Origin: Botryotinia globosa
Taxonomy: Eukaryota > Ascomycota > Leotiomycetes > Helotiales > Sclerotiniaceae
Direction: 5' to 3'
Assembly: GCA_014898425.1 (NCBI GenBank)
Contig: RCSZ01000006.1
Span: 248,001 to 312,000 of the forward strand
DNA: 64,000 bases
Below the pieces are notes generated by a model, which searched no databases, was not told where the DNA came from, and was given only the letters and a program-made list of their open reading frames with translations. The position numbers and the translations under genes were made by a program. Of the stretch, positions 1 through 11,366 are shown in pieces (the first letter of the stretch is position 1; each line of letters begins with the position of its first letter).

Positions 1-1857
1 ATATCCACCAAGGGCGCTGTTGTGACTAGTAGCTCTTTGACTGTTTCAAACACCTTAGCTACCACTTTGAGCACAGTCACTCCAAGTGTTACCTCGAAAG
101 TTCTGACTAGCAGCGTCAGTGCTTCGGCGCCAGCAGGAGCTTGCACGAACTTGTTGATTGATGACTTTGCATCTCAATCTCGATTGACTTTCTTGTTCTA
201 CAATGCTATGTTGCAACCTTCTTCTGATGATGGTAGTATGTCACCAGTGGCAGGAAGGGCGGACACTGCCACTTCAGTCATTGTGGCTAATAATCATCTT
301 ACTTTAACATCTCGTGCTGATGGATCTTCTTACTGGTATACGATGTTTGGCTGCTTAAAAGCAACCAATGTATATGGCGGAATTGGAATGACTATAAAGG
401 CCGCAAAAGGGACCACATTGGGTATCGAGCTGCAGACTTCGAAAACTTGTGATTCCGGCAACCCCACGTTGATAGACGTCTCGTCTGCGGATCTGGGATG
501 GAGCTTCGACGGAACTGAGAAATTCTATACCATTCCTTTCTCAAAATTCCCGGGCCTCGACACTGACCATTTGATCTCTGTTCTATTTTCTGGCATTAGC
601 AAGCCAATCACTCTCGGCCCGATGTCCTTCTATTGTGGTAACACAGGAACCGCTTACCCGGTTCCCACTACTGTCCCCGTCGTTGAGCCATCTTCTACCA
701 TTCCGGCAACCACGGGACCTTCAGCATATGTCATTGATACCTTCGGAAATAAAGACTCTAACAACCTTGGCTTCTACCATGGTGGAGATGAGACCGCAAC
801 CTACAAACAATCTGGAAACAAACTTACCATCAATACCAAGGGTAATTCTGACCTTGGTTGGTACACTCAAGTTTCCAATGGATGTCTCGACTTTACACCA
901 AACGACAAAGGTTATCTTCATATCGCTTTTACTGGAAGTAATGCTTTTACTATTGCTCTTCAGCAACACAATCCCACTTGCAACCCCAATCTCAGCCCAT
1001 TCCCGTTCACATGGGATTCTGTGGAAGCATCGAGATACTCAAACTCAGCGAAGACCGAAATTTATGTACCAATCTCCCACTTCGAAATCGACCGCAAACT
1101 TAGCGTTGGTTTCGCGCTCAAAGGTTTCTATACCTCCGATGATACAGTCATCTCGAAAATGGAAATCGTCAACTCCGTCCCATCTGGCTTCCTGGTTCCA
1201 TCCAAACTACCAACAGCACCTCTCATATTCTCCTGCACACGTCCCAACTCATTCGCTTTCGCAATAGATGACGGTGATCCAAAGCTCGCTCAAAGAGTAG
1301 TTTCCTCTGTCGCAGCAGCAGGTATCCACGTAACTTTCTTCACTGTTGGTGCAGCTCTCCTCGACCCATCTACGAATCTCTCAACAGTCTATTCCAACAT
1401 GTTGAGTCTCGGTCATCAAGTGGCGTATCATTCCTATACACATCCCCCCATGGAAGGCCTGCCAAACCTCGCATCCATAGACTGGGAACTCAACAATGAC
1501 ATCTCCGCAGTTTCCACGGCTCTCTCAGGTCACAAATCAACCTATTTCCGCCCTCCATTCGGCACAGAAGGCGCACGTGTTCGTCAGCGTCTCGCTGCAC
1601 TTATCCCGGGCTCCAAATTTGTCGAATGGTCGGTTGATGTACAGGATTGGTTATGGGCCCTGAGTGATACACCCGAGAATCAGCTTACAAATTTCCAAAG
1701 TGACGTGGATAAGGGAGGGAACTTAGTGGTGATGCATTATTTATACGAGTCAACCGTGAACTACTTGCCACAATTTATTGGAATTGCGAAGAAAACGGGG
1801 AAGCAGTTGATGAGGGTGGATCAATGCTTGGAGGATCCTAATGCGCCGCCTCTGTAA
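1..1857 (+). CDS. Polysaccharide (chitin) deacetylase, 5' end outside window
   Basis: The frame is open from base 1, so the start and any signal peptide lie upstream. The C-terminal ~200 residues are a NodB-type carbohydrate esterase 4 domain that deacetylates chitin or similar N-acetylglucosamine polymers. All five motifs are visible: the metal-binding Asp pair in AIDDGD (nt 1261-1278), HSYTH (nt 1429-1443), RPPFG, DVQDW and VMHY. Upstream are two related ~170-residue beta-rich modules (starting near nt 150 and nt 725), each with paired Cys and a shared pattern (IDDF/IDTF, then a segment ending in a conserved Cys). I infer they are carbohydrate-binding. A Ser/Thr-rich linker precedes the first module. 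It is probably secreted and acts on the cell wall. The substrate is inferred from the family. Confidence 0.85.
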   Translation: MSTKGAVVTSSSLTVSNTLATTLSTVTPSVTSKVLTSSVSASAPAGACTNLLIDDFASQSRLTFLFYNAMLQPSSDDGSMSPVAGRADTATSVIVANNHLTLTSRADGSSYWYTMFGCLKATNVYGGIGMTIKAAKGTTLGIELQTSKTCDSGNPTLIDVSSADLGWSFDGTEKFYTIPFSKFPGLDTDHLISVLFSGISKPITLGPMSFYCGNTGTAYPVPTTVPVVEPSSTIPATTGPSAYVIDTFGNKDSNNLGFYHGGDETATYKQSGNKLTINTKGNSDLGWYTQVSNGCLDFTPNDKGYLHIAFTGSNAFTIALQQHNPTCNPNLSPFPFTWDSVEASRYSNSAKTEIYVPISHFEIDRKLSVGFALKGFYTSDDTVISKMEIVNSVPSGFLVPSKLPTAPLIFSCTRPNSFAFAIDDGDPKLAQRVVSSVAAAGIHVTFFTVGAALLDPSTNLSTVYSNMLSLGHQVAYHSYTHPPMEGLPNLASIDWELNNDISAVSTALSGHKSTYFRPPFGTEGARVRQRLAALIPGSKFVEWSVDVQDWLWALSDTPENQLTNFQSDVDKGGNLVVMHYLYESTVNYLPQFIGIAKKTGKQLMRVDQCLEDPNAPPL

Positions 1858-2176
1858 AAGATTTCCAAAGGTTTGTAGGCTTGATAGTGAATGTACGAGG
1901 CTGAGCAAGCGGGGAGAATTGAAATTCCTGGCAATGATTCTTGATAGAATCACATACGTTAAGATATGGATGCACCCATATTCAAGTAACATACACCTTC
2001 ATCTCATAAAATCAAGATCCTTAATTATCCATTTATTTATCTCGATAACTGATGCAACTCAACTGGACAATTATCAACATGAACAAATTATCGGTGAACA
2101 TTTGAACCATCACCGCACATAAAATTAACAACGCGCATATCAGATTGAAGAACAAGTTCATTTGGATTGAATTATC
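1858..2176. other. Intergenic region
   Basis: This 319-bp stretch between the deacetylase stop and the next start contains presumed 3' UTR and promoter. No gene, repeat or RNA was recognised. Confidence 0.5.
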
Positions 2177-2817
2177 ATGCCTTACGGTGCAGGATATGTT
2201 AGGAAGAGTGGGGAGCCCAACTATGCTGCTGCTCACGCAGCGCATCTTCGCGCATTGGAGCGCAGAAGAAGGGAGTCCGGTCGAGAGATAATTGAAGCCT
2301 GTAAATGTGCTGAAGATGTGTTCCAGGCTGAAAAAAGTAAGTTTAAAGAACGCCATCATTCGTGATCTTGTCTATGTAAGATATCTCGGGAAAAAATGGA
2401 ATAGGGCCAATGCATTTGATTAGGTAGAGGCCAGAGAACTTGCTGCTGCTATCGCAGCTTCCCAGCCAAAATATATATGATAGATAAATCTCTCCACTAT
2501 AATATTTGCATGGTGGCTAAAATGGAATTGCTACAGTGAAAATAAAGGAAGCAAGAATTGCTGCTGCCAAGGCAGCAAAACAAGAACGCAGACGACAACG
2601 CCGAATCGCACAAGCTGAAGCCGCACTATCTTCCAACGAGGCTCTTTCTATTGCGCGCAGAGTGTCTGCGCTAAGACTCAGAGATCCTTTGTCTGGAAAG
2701 AATTTTGGAGACGGGGTAGACTATAATGATGATGGGGAGGGCAACGAGCTGGAATCTCTGGACGAGTTCAAGGCCAGAGTCCTTGGTTGGTTTGGAGTTC
2801 GTCGTGTGATGAACTGA
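2177..2817 (+). CDS. Small basic coiled-coil hypothetical protein, two exons
   Basis: Exon 1 is 2177-2336 and exon 2 is 2537-2817. The donor is GTAAGT at 2337 and the acceptor is CTACAG ending at 2536. The join is in phase and gives 146 residues. The protein begins MPYGAGYVRK and has an Ala/Arg/Glu/Lys-rich, probably helical middle, with runs such as RRRR and ERRRQRR. It has an acidic patch (DYNDDGEGNE) near the end. The family is not recognised. An alternative acceptor near 2427 would give a shorter protein ending SQPKYI, so alternative splicing is possible. The composition suggests a nucleic-acid-associated or coiled-coil protein, but this is speculation. Confidence 0.55.
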
Positions 2818-5775
2818 AGTGTTGGTAGCAGTGATAGCTTTCTTTTTGCGTGCTCTGCACTGGACGGAAGACTAAGAGCCGATCTTTCAGTTCCTGTGAG
2901 AGGGTTGCTAGCAGAATTCGAGACCTTTTCTGGATCTCGTCGTAAAGAATAGCCCTTCCTTGTATCTTAATTCGGCGGAGTTTAGACTCTATTTTTGATA
3001 GCTGCTGGACTTCGTAAGATCATAATTGTAATATTGAGCTAGTTATGAAGCAGTATCCACCACAAATTTCCAAAACTATGGCAGCACCAGCTACTGTCTT
3101 TCGAGCCTGTGTTTTCTAGAACTCTTGATCTTCTCCACACAATATGGGGGAAAATCTCGTCATTTCTCCAACTAATATTCAACTAATATTAAGCTCCTGT
3201 CTCTTATATGAGCTAACGTCTAATAGTTCTGGCCGTTAAGGGATCTTGAAGAGATGAAGTTTCTGGAATCTGATTCATCAGTGGATGCATGAATGAAAAG
3301 AAAACTTCTGAACTTTCAAAATTTGTCACAAATTTATTCTTCATTTCTTTGATATCGAAATCTCTATTTTCTTTGTTCCATGACCAATGAATTATCATAA
3401 ACATTTACAAGATATTCAAAACAAAGCTCCAGAAGATATTGTCAAGTCAATTTTCATGGTATCTTGTGAGTTCATAAACAGTAATTGACTGCTGAGTCAG
3501 ATGTTCTCACTCATCTCTACCGTAAAGAACTAGAACCTCTTCTTATTTGAATCTATTCTCGCTCAGATCTCTTGTAGATTATCTACCTGTATCAAGAGAT
3601 CTCTAATTTTGTTTGCGCTATTGGTTATACGCATCAACTAAACCGATACAAGAGTAAGCGGATGAGGAAAAAAGGAATCTCTAAAGCTTACCCTAAATTA
3701 TTTCATTTGATGAATCCCCTACAAGACTTTTCCCCAAGGCTTCGCTCCATTCAAAGAAACTTGAAAAGGAAATAAATCAAGATTAAGTTCGAGACGAAAA
3801 AAAGGAGGACCTATGTATTATTAGACTGCGAGGTGGTATCTTGACGCTCGCCTCAGACGTTAAATCCATATTCTTAGATTACATCATTGTATATATTTCC
3901 AAATTGGATCATCTCAAAGTAGAGTAATATCATAAAAGAATCCACTATTGCCAATAATTTTCTCATAATCTCAATTAATATCTCAAGAAGCGTAAAACTA
4001 TCTACTTGGTCAGAGGTTCATACAGTTCCAAGGTGTGATACTCTTATAGTATTCTATGTGATCGGAACGTGTCAGTCGAAGTCTAATGCCAGCTGGTTCT
4101 TGATATTGATTTTTTTCTCGAACATCTTCGATTTTTACTTTACTCGAGATCCATCTTCTCCTGATTCATATTGTACCTAGTTAATTGGGCACGTCTTTCA
4201 TACTGAATGATTGCGCCCTGCTTAGTCCGTCTCTCCTGGTTCGTATCATCTCGACATGTCTAGTACGTAATTACTTTAATGATAACAGTATGCTGTAATC
4301 TTAGAATCACAGGACGAAGTAACCAAGCACAATACGCAAATCTTGTTTGTATGGTAGTTTCTCAGCGTCTTGAATATATTTAGAAGATAAATAAGGCTCC
4401 AGATGTGATTGCTTTTCCGTTGTACATATACTCTAGCGGTGGCAGATAGTCATCAAAAACCGCAAGCGCACTCGATCTGGCTGAGTTGGTAGCTTGGATG
4501 ATTCAAGAATCAAAAAATAGTCAATACTCCTACAGTGAGGGTTTGAACCCCCCCAATTTCTAAAATTGATAATCCACTTCAACGTTGAATAAACGTGACA
4601 ACTGCTGTGGTGCTTTGGAGAAATAAGAGTGAAAACTTTTTGCAGTTTTGATTGTTGGAGAACCTAATTTCTTTCTCGGTTATTTTTTTGGATTAATGGC
4701 TAACAAGGTCTTTACCTGTTATACTGTTGCGATCACTGGTACGTGAAGTACATCTAGATTCTCGGACAATCATTCCCCTCTGCAATAACATTATTGAATC
4801 AACTTTTGTTTAGGTTCCTCGCTTTATCATTGAATCGACCACAGAAAAAAGGGAGCAAAGTTCGAACCTATTAGATGTTAAAATAGCGGTAAGAAAATAC
4901 CTTACCCGAGTGTATAAGGTCACTTCGCGGATATCATGATGCACCATATCAGCAATTCTTACAATTGCGCTTCTTCTTCACAATTCTGGTGGGCGTAGTA
5001 TTTCTCAATTTGAAAGTGGATTGAAGGTAAATTCCCCTGCCGGCGTTTCAACAAAAATCCAGGCAAAGCAGCCAGAAAGAAGAGGCTGAAGCGCTGGTAG
5101 GTGTTGTCATTTTACTGACTCCTAAATATTAATATCTTGCGCGTAGGCAAGTGAGTATCCTGCTTTCTTAACGTCTTGAGTATTTCTTCCCACTTTGTCC
5201 GATTATTTTACTGGTTGGCATTGAGTTGGTCTATGCTATTTTGCCCTCGCCCTGTCCCTGCTCAAGTGAATATCTTACTATAAGTGTATCTAACCAAACA
5301 GTCATTCTGTCCCCCGCGCGCAAGCAGCTAGAAGAAAGAGCTTCCTGTTCTCTAGCTCCAGTGTTCCTGCTCGCTCTGCGTCCCAATGACGTCATTGATC
5401 TCAGAGCCTTATTTTAATATACTGTTCCTCATTTCTAAGAGTCAAAATGAAATTGAAGCGGTGGTCGTCGACCATAAGAAAATTGGTGATGAAATTATGG
5501 ACCCAAAAAGCTTTTAAAGGATGTTATTGGCCTCAATATCAGGGTCTTGTATTGCAATTGCGGTTAGAATAACTATGTACTGCTGCATTTCTGATGTGTA
5601 GTTGCATGAAAAAATCAAATAAATGCATATTTGTAGGTGTACTATAGATTTAAGCGCGTAGAGCCTGCAGCTCTGATCCTCCCCTTCATGCTTCATAATT
5701 TGAAGATCAAGTATGAATTAACGCCTGCCCGTTGTGCTGGGACCTGGTGCAAATTTCCTCCCAATCCTCCCATCC
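2818..5775. other. Gene-poor region
   Basis: This is about 3 kb without a convincing coding frame. Only short, stop-interrupted frames occur and none carries a recognisable domain. The one structured item is the tRNA-like sequence near 4471-4565, listed separately. The DNA is moderately A+T-rich, and no terminal inverted repeats were found at its edges. Confidence 0.5.
4471..4565 (+). other. tRNA-like remnant (A-box/B-box pair)
   Basis: An A-box-like TGGCTGAGTTGGTAGC (4478-4493) is followed about 60 nt later by a B-box-like GGGTTTGAACCC (4540-4551), which is the spacing of a tRNA gene. The T-arm pairs except at one position. The 3' acceptor strand has no matching 5' strand, and no clean anticodon stem forms. 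It is most likely a degraded tRNA or tRNA-derived repeat. Confidence 0.3.
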
Positions 5776-6247
5776 TTATTCACGCTGATTGGTAATGTTT
5801 TCCTGCTCCAGACCTACATCCATCTCAAATGTAACTCCCAAAGGTTTCTCGCTAAGATTCTTGATCGTTGTTTCTATTTTCTTTTCAACATCTGAATCCA
5901 TGCTCAATTTGTTCAGCATTCTTGTGATCGTAAGGTCAGCCTGTCGCTTTTTCATTCCTTGAAGGCTCCGCAACCGCAGTTTTCGGATTTTGAAAGCTTG
6001 GTCTTTGACAGAAAACGATTAGCTATCAAAATTCTTGATAGGTAGGAGACGAAGAATGCTTCTAACCTCTGCTAATATGTTTGCCGCGTGTAAGTTTCTT
6101 GCCTCCCCTCTGGACTGTAATAATTTGTTTGTTAGCTTGGGGCATGTCGTAGAATGGGATTAGATTTCGACAGCAAAAATGAGAAGACCGCCCACCCTTA
6201 TCCCCAGTCGCAGCCAGAGCAGTGCTCTCGCTTCGTGAAGGAGGCAT
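5776..6247 (-). CDS. Small basic hypothetical protein, three exons
   Basis: The exons on the minus strand are 6247-6196, 6114-6067 and 6002-5776. Both introns (81 and 64 nt) are GT-AG. The first has a CTAAC branch site before ATTACAG, and the second has a CTAAT before CAAAG. The three exons join in phase (1, then 1) to give 108 residues starting MPPSRSESTALAATGDK. The middle is basic (RGGKKLTRGKHISR and FKIRKLRLR), and the rest is helical. The family is unknown. The first donor, GTGGGC, is unusual, which lowers confidence. The support is that three small exons keep a single open frame across two plausible fungal introns. Confidence 0.45.
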
Positions 6248-6704
6248 TGAACTTGTTTCTTTTTTGATCTAGAGTTTGGTCTAGTTTCTAAAAGGAAAGC
6301 ATTTATCTTATGGCGCAGTAGAGAAAATCAGATTGCGGTTTTTTCTTGAAATGTTGGGGGTTGAAGAGATGTTTAATATATAATGAAAAACTGGTTAGGA
6401 CACACAGTACGGTTTCGAGAGGCGGCGCTCCCCACCATTCTATGATCTCTAATACGGGCGCAAATTCAAACAGAATTGTACAGACGTTGCATCACATAGA
6501 GAATGAAAATAATAAAGTGAAGTTCAAATGGTAAAACCCAATGCAAAACTGTGGGCCCGCCAGTGAATTGTAGGAAAAAAGAACTTCAGCGGGGGGGGGG
6601 GATGCAAGAAGATTCCGATGGACTGTTACCCACTGAGGATCATCGCTGTCGTCTGTGATTACGGATTTCATTTCGTAAACACTAGGCAGGCTCTGAAACG
6701 AGGG

Positions 6705-6795
6705 AATCGGTGGAAATTGAACCCACATAGCGGAGATCTTCTCATAAACCCCCGAACCCACAGCGCGATATGCCACCATTGAACTAGGCTCTCAT
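6705..6795 (-). other. tRNA-like remnant, minus strand
   Basis: Read on the minus strand, CCTAGTTCAATGGTGGC resembles a D-arm/A-box, and GTGGGTTCAATTTCCAC forms a T-arm with one wobble pair. Between them, a 7-base loop holding GTG can form with one mismatch in the stem. The acceptor stem has only about four of seven pairs. A functional tRNA is unlikely. Confidence 0.3.
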
Positions 6796-6802
6796 ATTGC
6801 GC

Positions 6803-7075
6803 TTAAATGCTTCTTAAGGGCGCGTTCATGCGAGTACAAGTAGTGGTGTGTCTAAGCGAGAGCTGTTCGTTCTGCTGAACGAGTCTTGAGTGACCCTGCG
6901 GTTGCTCGATGCTCACGATTGCTTCGTTTGAGGAGTATGAATTCTGTTGAGAGCTGAGAGTATTTAAAATGTACTCAAGCTTACCTGCGACTTTGTCGCC
7001 CCATGAAATATGTGGATTGGTTGTTTGATAGATTGAGTGACTTTCGGTTGACTTGCTCTTTGGTTTCATCCCCAT
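6803..7075 (-). CDS. Doubtful small hypothetical protein
   Basis: An ATG-initiated frame of 90 codons begins MGMKPKSKSTESHSIYQ. It contains an in-frame GTAAGC donor after HISWGDKVAG, so a spliced product of roughly 45-60 residues is also possible. No domain is seen. It could be noise. Confidence 0.2.
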   Translation of the reverse strand: MGMKPKSKSTESHSIYQTTNPHISWGDKVAGKLEYILNTLSSQQNSYSSNEAIVSIEQPQGHSRLVQQNEQLSLRHTTTCTRMNAPLRSI

Positions 7076-7310
7076 TGTTAACCATCTCTATAGAACTTGC
7101 AAACCTCATTTGAACATTAACAATACTTATGGATTAAGTATTCCGATCTTCTGCACAATCAAGAAGTCGAATTGTTATTTACCCTTATCTGATTGAACAT
7201 TCACGTGTCAGTCACCACAAGCAAGTTCGCACACGATTTCTTGGAAAGCAAGCATTAATTCATTGACATCATCTGTTGTACATTCATTGATACTTTTCTC
7301 TAGCCCAGAT

Positions 7311-8889
7311 CTATTCTGCTAACTTCAATAATCCCTCCAGATTAATACTCTTAGGTCTCTCAATAGGCAATCCCAATGCTCTATCCCAGATCAATTGTGC
7401 CAAAGGTCCCAACCCTCTACTAACGCCGAAAGTCGCTGTATAGTAGAGTGTCTCATGGAAACCATAATGATGGAATAAAACACCGGAAGAAGAATCCACG
7501 TTCGGATACGGATTTTTCGTCTTTCCGTGCTTCATCAAGACTTCTGGAGCTATCTCAGAGTTCTTCTTCACAAGCTGGAAGACGGGGTCTTTCGCAATCT
7601 CTGGTCGGGAAGAGGCATAGTCCATAAGAGCTTCGAAACGTGGATCTGGTTTACGAAGAACGGCATGACCGTAACCTGGAATGACTCGGCCCGAGTTGAG
7701 AGTCGACCAGAGATAGTCGGATACATCTTTATCAGTGAATTTGGTTCCAACGTGCTCTTGCATTTGTAGAATCCATCTAAGAACTTCTTGAGCGGCCAGA
7801 CTAAAAGCAGTTAGTAATTGCGACTTTACCGAAACGATTTGACTACATACCCGTGAAGAGGTCCAGCAAGACCTTGTAGACCAGCACTGTAACTTAAGAA
7901 AGGATCACTCAAAGCACTTCCGACCAAATGAGTGGTATGTGCTGAGACATTCCCACCTTCATGATCACCGTGAAGAGCCAAGTATAATCTCAGTAAGTCT
8001 TGGAAGTTCTCATTCTCCTTTCCTCCCTTACCAAGCATAGCTGCAAAATTGTAGGACCAATCTTGTTCCAGATCAACCTGAGCAGGGAGAGCTCCACCAC
8101 CTCTGTAGGAGTTTTGGTAAATCTTGGCAGCAATGACTGGAAGTTTTGCCAAAAGAGATATGCTATCATCGAAAGTTGGCTCCCAGTAATCTGCTTTATT
8201 GACTCCCTTCTCATATGCCTTGGCAAATTTTGATGTGTGAGATAGTGCTGAAACAGCAATAGCGAATTGAGTCATTGGATGTAAATCCTTTGGGAAGTTA
8301 TCAAGCATTTTATTGACGAAGTCCGGAAGTGCCGCTTGTTCTGCCAATTCCTTGGAGAATTGTCTGACTTGGGATGTGGAAGGGACCTGTCCGGTCAAAA
8401 GCAGCCAAAACATAGCTTCTGGAAGCATCTCTGTTCCGCTTGTTCCCTTTGGAAGCTCTTTCTGACAGTCCTTGATAGTTCTGCCATGGAATCTAATTCC
8501 TTCATTGGCATCCAAAACTGACCCTTCCCATACCATGGCTTTCAATCCTCTGATATATTGTTAGTGTTGTTTGTGCCATGCTGGTGTAGGATTTCATCGT
8601 ACCTCATTCCACCAATTGTGTTCTCGATCTTGACTTCGCCGATAACTTTGTTGCCATTTGCCTTGACCTTCTTCAACAACTCACGCTTCGCAGGAATGCA
8701 CTCCTTGAAGGTAGTTTTGAGATCTGGCTCGGATGATGTGGCATAATTTCGATGAGCTGGGAGGGCGAAAGTACGAACACCGGTAGGCTATTAAAATATC
8801 CTTGTTAGCATGATATAGCAAGTCGGAAAGGGAAGCCATACTCGCAAAGATCTGAAAGCCTGCGACGCAGTTCTGCCGTTCATCGCCAT
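7311..8889 (-). CDS. mcsA: Methylcitrate synthase, mitochondrial (citrate synthase family)
   Basis: The exons on the minus strand are 8889-8842, 8787-8603, 8549-7851 and 7800-7311. They join in phase to give 473 residues, the usual length. The enzyme condenses propionyl-CoA (or acetyl-CoA) with oxaloacetate, the entry step of the methylcitrate cycle in mitochondria. The N-terminus, [16 protein letters not shown] followed by an Arg/Ala-rich stretch, is a targeting peptide. There is no C-terminal peroxisomal SKL. The active-site histidines lie in [17 protein letters not shown] (around residue 270) and [14 protein letters not shown] (around 353), and the Asp is in NVDSSSG. I prefer methylcitrate over ordinary citrate synthase because segments such as [19 protein letters not shown] and [17 protein letters not shown] match that fungal subgroup, and because a methylisocitrate lyase is its divergent neighbour. 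Substrate preference is inferred. Confidence 0.88.
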
Positions 8890-9515
8890 AACGTCGGATG
8901 TATATCTTGGATGTGAGCTCGGATGGGGTAAATCGTGGGGCAGATTCGCGGGGTAAACTCAATTGAGATGCTGGATATCACTTGAATGGTCAGTAACCTT
9001 AATGGAACAGGCGATAAACAATTCCTATACAACTCACAATTGAAAAACGTCTCAACGCCTGATTGAAGTAGATGTAAAATGAAACCAAAGTACTACCAAG
9101 AACCTAAGAAAGATATATGGGATGATGTTGGATAATACATTCCAGATCATCGGTAGGTTATGCCGAGGATAAACGGAGCACTTTAGGACAAGACATCATT
9201 GACGAATCGTACTCGATGGATCGTGATTAATAATACTGTGGGTGTGGTTATATCAGGCGGGTAAATGGCTCGACCGGCATCTACACCAGCATATGCTGTG
9301 ATCTTATCACACCAGGGGTGAAATTATAATTACGTATCTCGGCCACATCGAGTGATCATCAAATAAACAACCGAACGAAACCGAAGACACAGACATACTG
9401 CACCCCGATGACGGTGTAGCATTGCATGGTTCCTGATTGATCAGCGGCATAGGTAAGAGTAGGTATAAGTTCTTACTCTGTTAAAAATTACCCATCTTTA
9501 ATAGAGCATCTCAAA
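8890..9515. promoter_or_regulatory. Shared divergent promoter of the methylcitrate-cycle pair
   Basis: This is a 626-bp region between two divergently transcribed genes of one pathway. No coding frame was supported. It probably contains both 5' UTRs and shared control sites for propionate or carbon-source regulation. No specific operator was confidently identified. Confidence 0.55.
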
Positions 9516-11366
9516 ATGTTTCGCAGAATTGCTTCTGTGGCGCCCCGCAGAGCTTTGTCTGCGCGAAGTTCAATCATCACTGTTCGTCATTTATCTTCCT
9601 CTGGTTATAGGATGTCCAGCTTGAAAGCTCTCAATGACCCAATATCGAGATCTCTAGCATCAGATTCATTCCAGCTCGTACCGGAAGCGCAAAAAGCTGG
9701 CGCAGCTGAAGACGAATTATACGAACAACAAATAAAGGAAGTGGAAACATGGTGGAATAGTCCAAGATATGAAGGAATCAAGAGACCATATTCTGCGGCA
9801 GATGTTGTCTCCAAACGTGGGAGTCAACAACAATCATACCCAAGCTCCGTCATGGCCAGAAAATTATTCAATTTAATTAAAGAGAGGGAGGCAAATGGAA
9901 AACCAATACACACAAGTGAGATACATCATGAGGCTCGGGGTATGGAAGACATATGCTGATTCAATTGACTCATAGTGGGTGCCATTGACCCTGTACAAAT
10001 GACCCAACAAGCTGCGAACCAGGAAGTTTTGTATATCTCTGGATGGGCATGTTCTTCTGTACTTACCACCACCAATGAGGTATCTCCAGATTTCGGCGAT
10101 TACCCTTACAATACCGTACCAAATCAAGTCCAACGATTGGCAAAAGCGCAGTCGATGCATGACCGGAAACAATGGGATGCTAGAAGGAAGTTGAGTAAGG
10201 AAGAACGGGCAAAGACACCATATACCGACTACCTCAGACCAATTATCGCAGACGGAGACACCGGGCATGGCGGACTTTCGGCTGTTCTGAAGCTTGCCAA
10301 GCTGTTCGCGGAGAATGGAGCTGCCGCTGTACACTTTGAGGATCAAATGCATGGAGGAAAGAAGTGCGGACATCTTGCTGGCAAAGTTTTAGTGCCGGTT
10401 GGAGAACACATTAATCGCTTGGTGGCTGCGAGATTCCAATGGGATGTTATGGGCTCGGAAAACTTGGTAATTGCACGGACAGACTCCGAAAGTGGAAAGC
10501 TTCTCAGCAGTGCGATTGATGTGCGAGACCATGAATTCATTAAAGGCGTCGCAGAAGACGGTATTGAGTCATTGGCGGAGACTTTGCAAGCCATGGAATT
10601 GGCAGGAGCTACAGGCGCTGAGATTGACACCTTTGAAGCGGAATGGGTGAAGAAAACTGAACTCATGACGTGTGACGAAGCCGTTGTCAAGCAACTGAAG
10701 GAACAAGGTGTCTCGGAGTCGAGTATCAACGAGTACCTTGAAGCTACTAAGCAAGATCGGGATATGTCAATCACGAAACGAAAGGATTTGGCTACCAAAT
10801 ACAGCAAATCCCCAATAATATTCAACATAGATATACCTCGAACACGAGAAGGTTTCTATCATTATAAGGCTGGTATGGAAGCCGCCACAAAGCGAGCGAT
10901 CCAATATGCACCATATGCTGACCTCTTGTGGGTTGAAACCGGAGATCCTAACGTCAAAAATGCAGCACAATTCTCCGGCGAGATTCGTGCCAAGTACCCT
11001 GGTAAAGGATTAGTCTACAACCTTTCCCCCTCATTTAACTGGATGGGTCATGGTTTCACTGACGAAACTTTGAAATCTTTTATTTGGGATATTGCAAAGC
11101 ATGGATTTGTCCTACAATTAATCTCGCTCGCCGGTCTTCATTCTACGGCAACAATCACCAGCGAGTTGTCAAAGGCATTCAAAGCTGAGGGTATGCTCGC
11201 ATATGTGAACTTAATTCAGAGAAGAGAAAAAGAGTTAGGTGTAGATGTATTGACGCACCAAAAATGGAGCGGTGCTTCATACATAGATGGCATCCTGGGT
11301 GCTATACAAAGTGGTAGTAGCAGTAGTAAGAGTATGGGCGACGGAAATACCGAAGGACAATTTTAA
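9516..11366 (+). CDS. mclA: 2-methylisocitrate lyase, mitochondrial (ICL family)
   Basis: Exon 1 is 9516-9915 and exon 2 is 9976-11366. The 60-nt intron has donor GTGAGA and acceptor CATAG. The product is 596 residues. It cleaves 2-methylisocitrate to pyruvate and succinate, the last step of the methylcitrate cycle. The N-terminus ([19 protein letters not shown]) is an Arg/Ser-rich mitochondrial presequence, which separates it from glyoxysomal isocitrate lyase. The catalytic KKCGH is at residues 262-266 (Cys264), followed by [18 protein letters not shown] and ARTDSESG are also conserved. The splice joins KPIHT to [12 protein letters not shown], reproducing the family's uninterrupted HT-G-DP-Q pattern. 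It is divergent from methylcitrate synthase. Isocitrate lyase is the alternative, but the presequence and neighbour argue against it. Confidence 0.9.

Larger units (their letters stand above)
6248..7310. other. Intergenic region with possible tiny gene and tRNA-like remnant
   Basis: This lies between the small basic gene and the 3' end of methylcitrate synthase. It holds a G-run near 6591-6601, a tRNA-like remnant (6705-6795, minus) and a 90-codon minus-strand frame (6803-7075). No recognised protein family was found. Confidence 0.45.

Noticed and set aside
635..1267. 210-codon plus-strand frame inside the deacetylase
   Set aside because: It overlaps the recognised deacetylase in another frame and has no domain.
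9873..10828. Minus-strand frames of 166 and 161 codons
   Set aside because: They are antisense to methylisocitrate lyase and show no domain.
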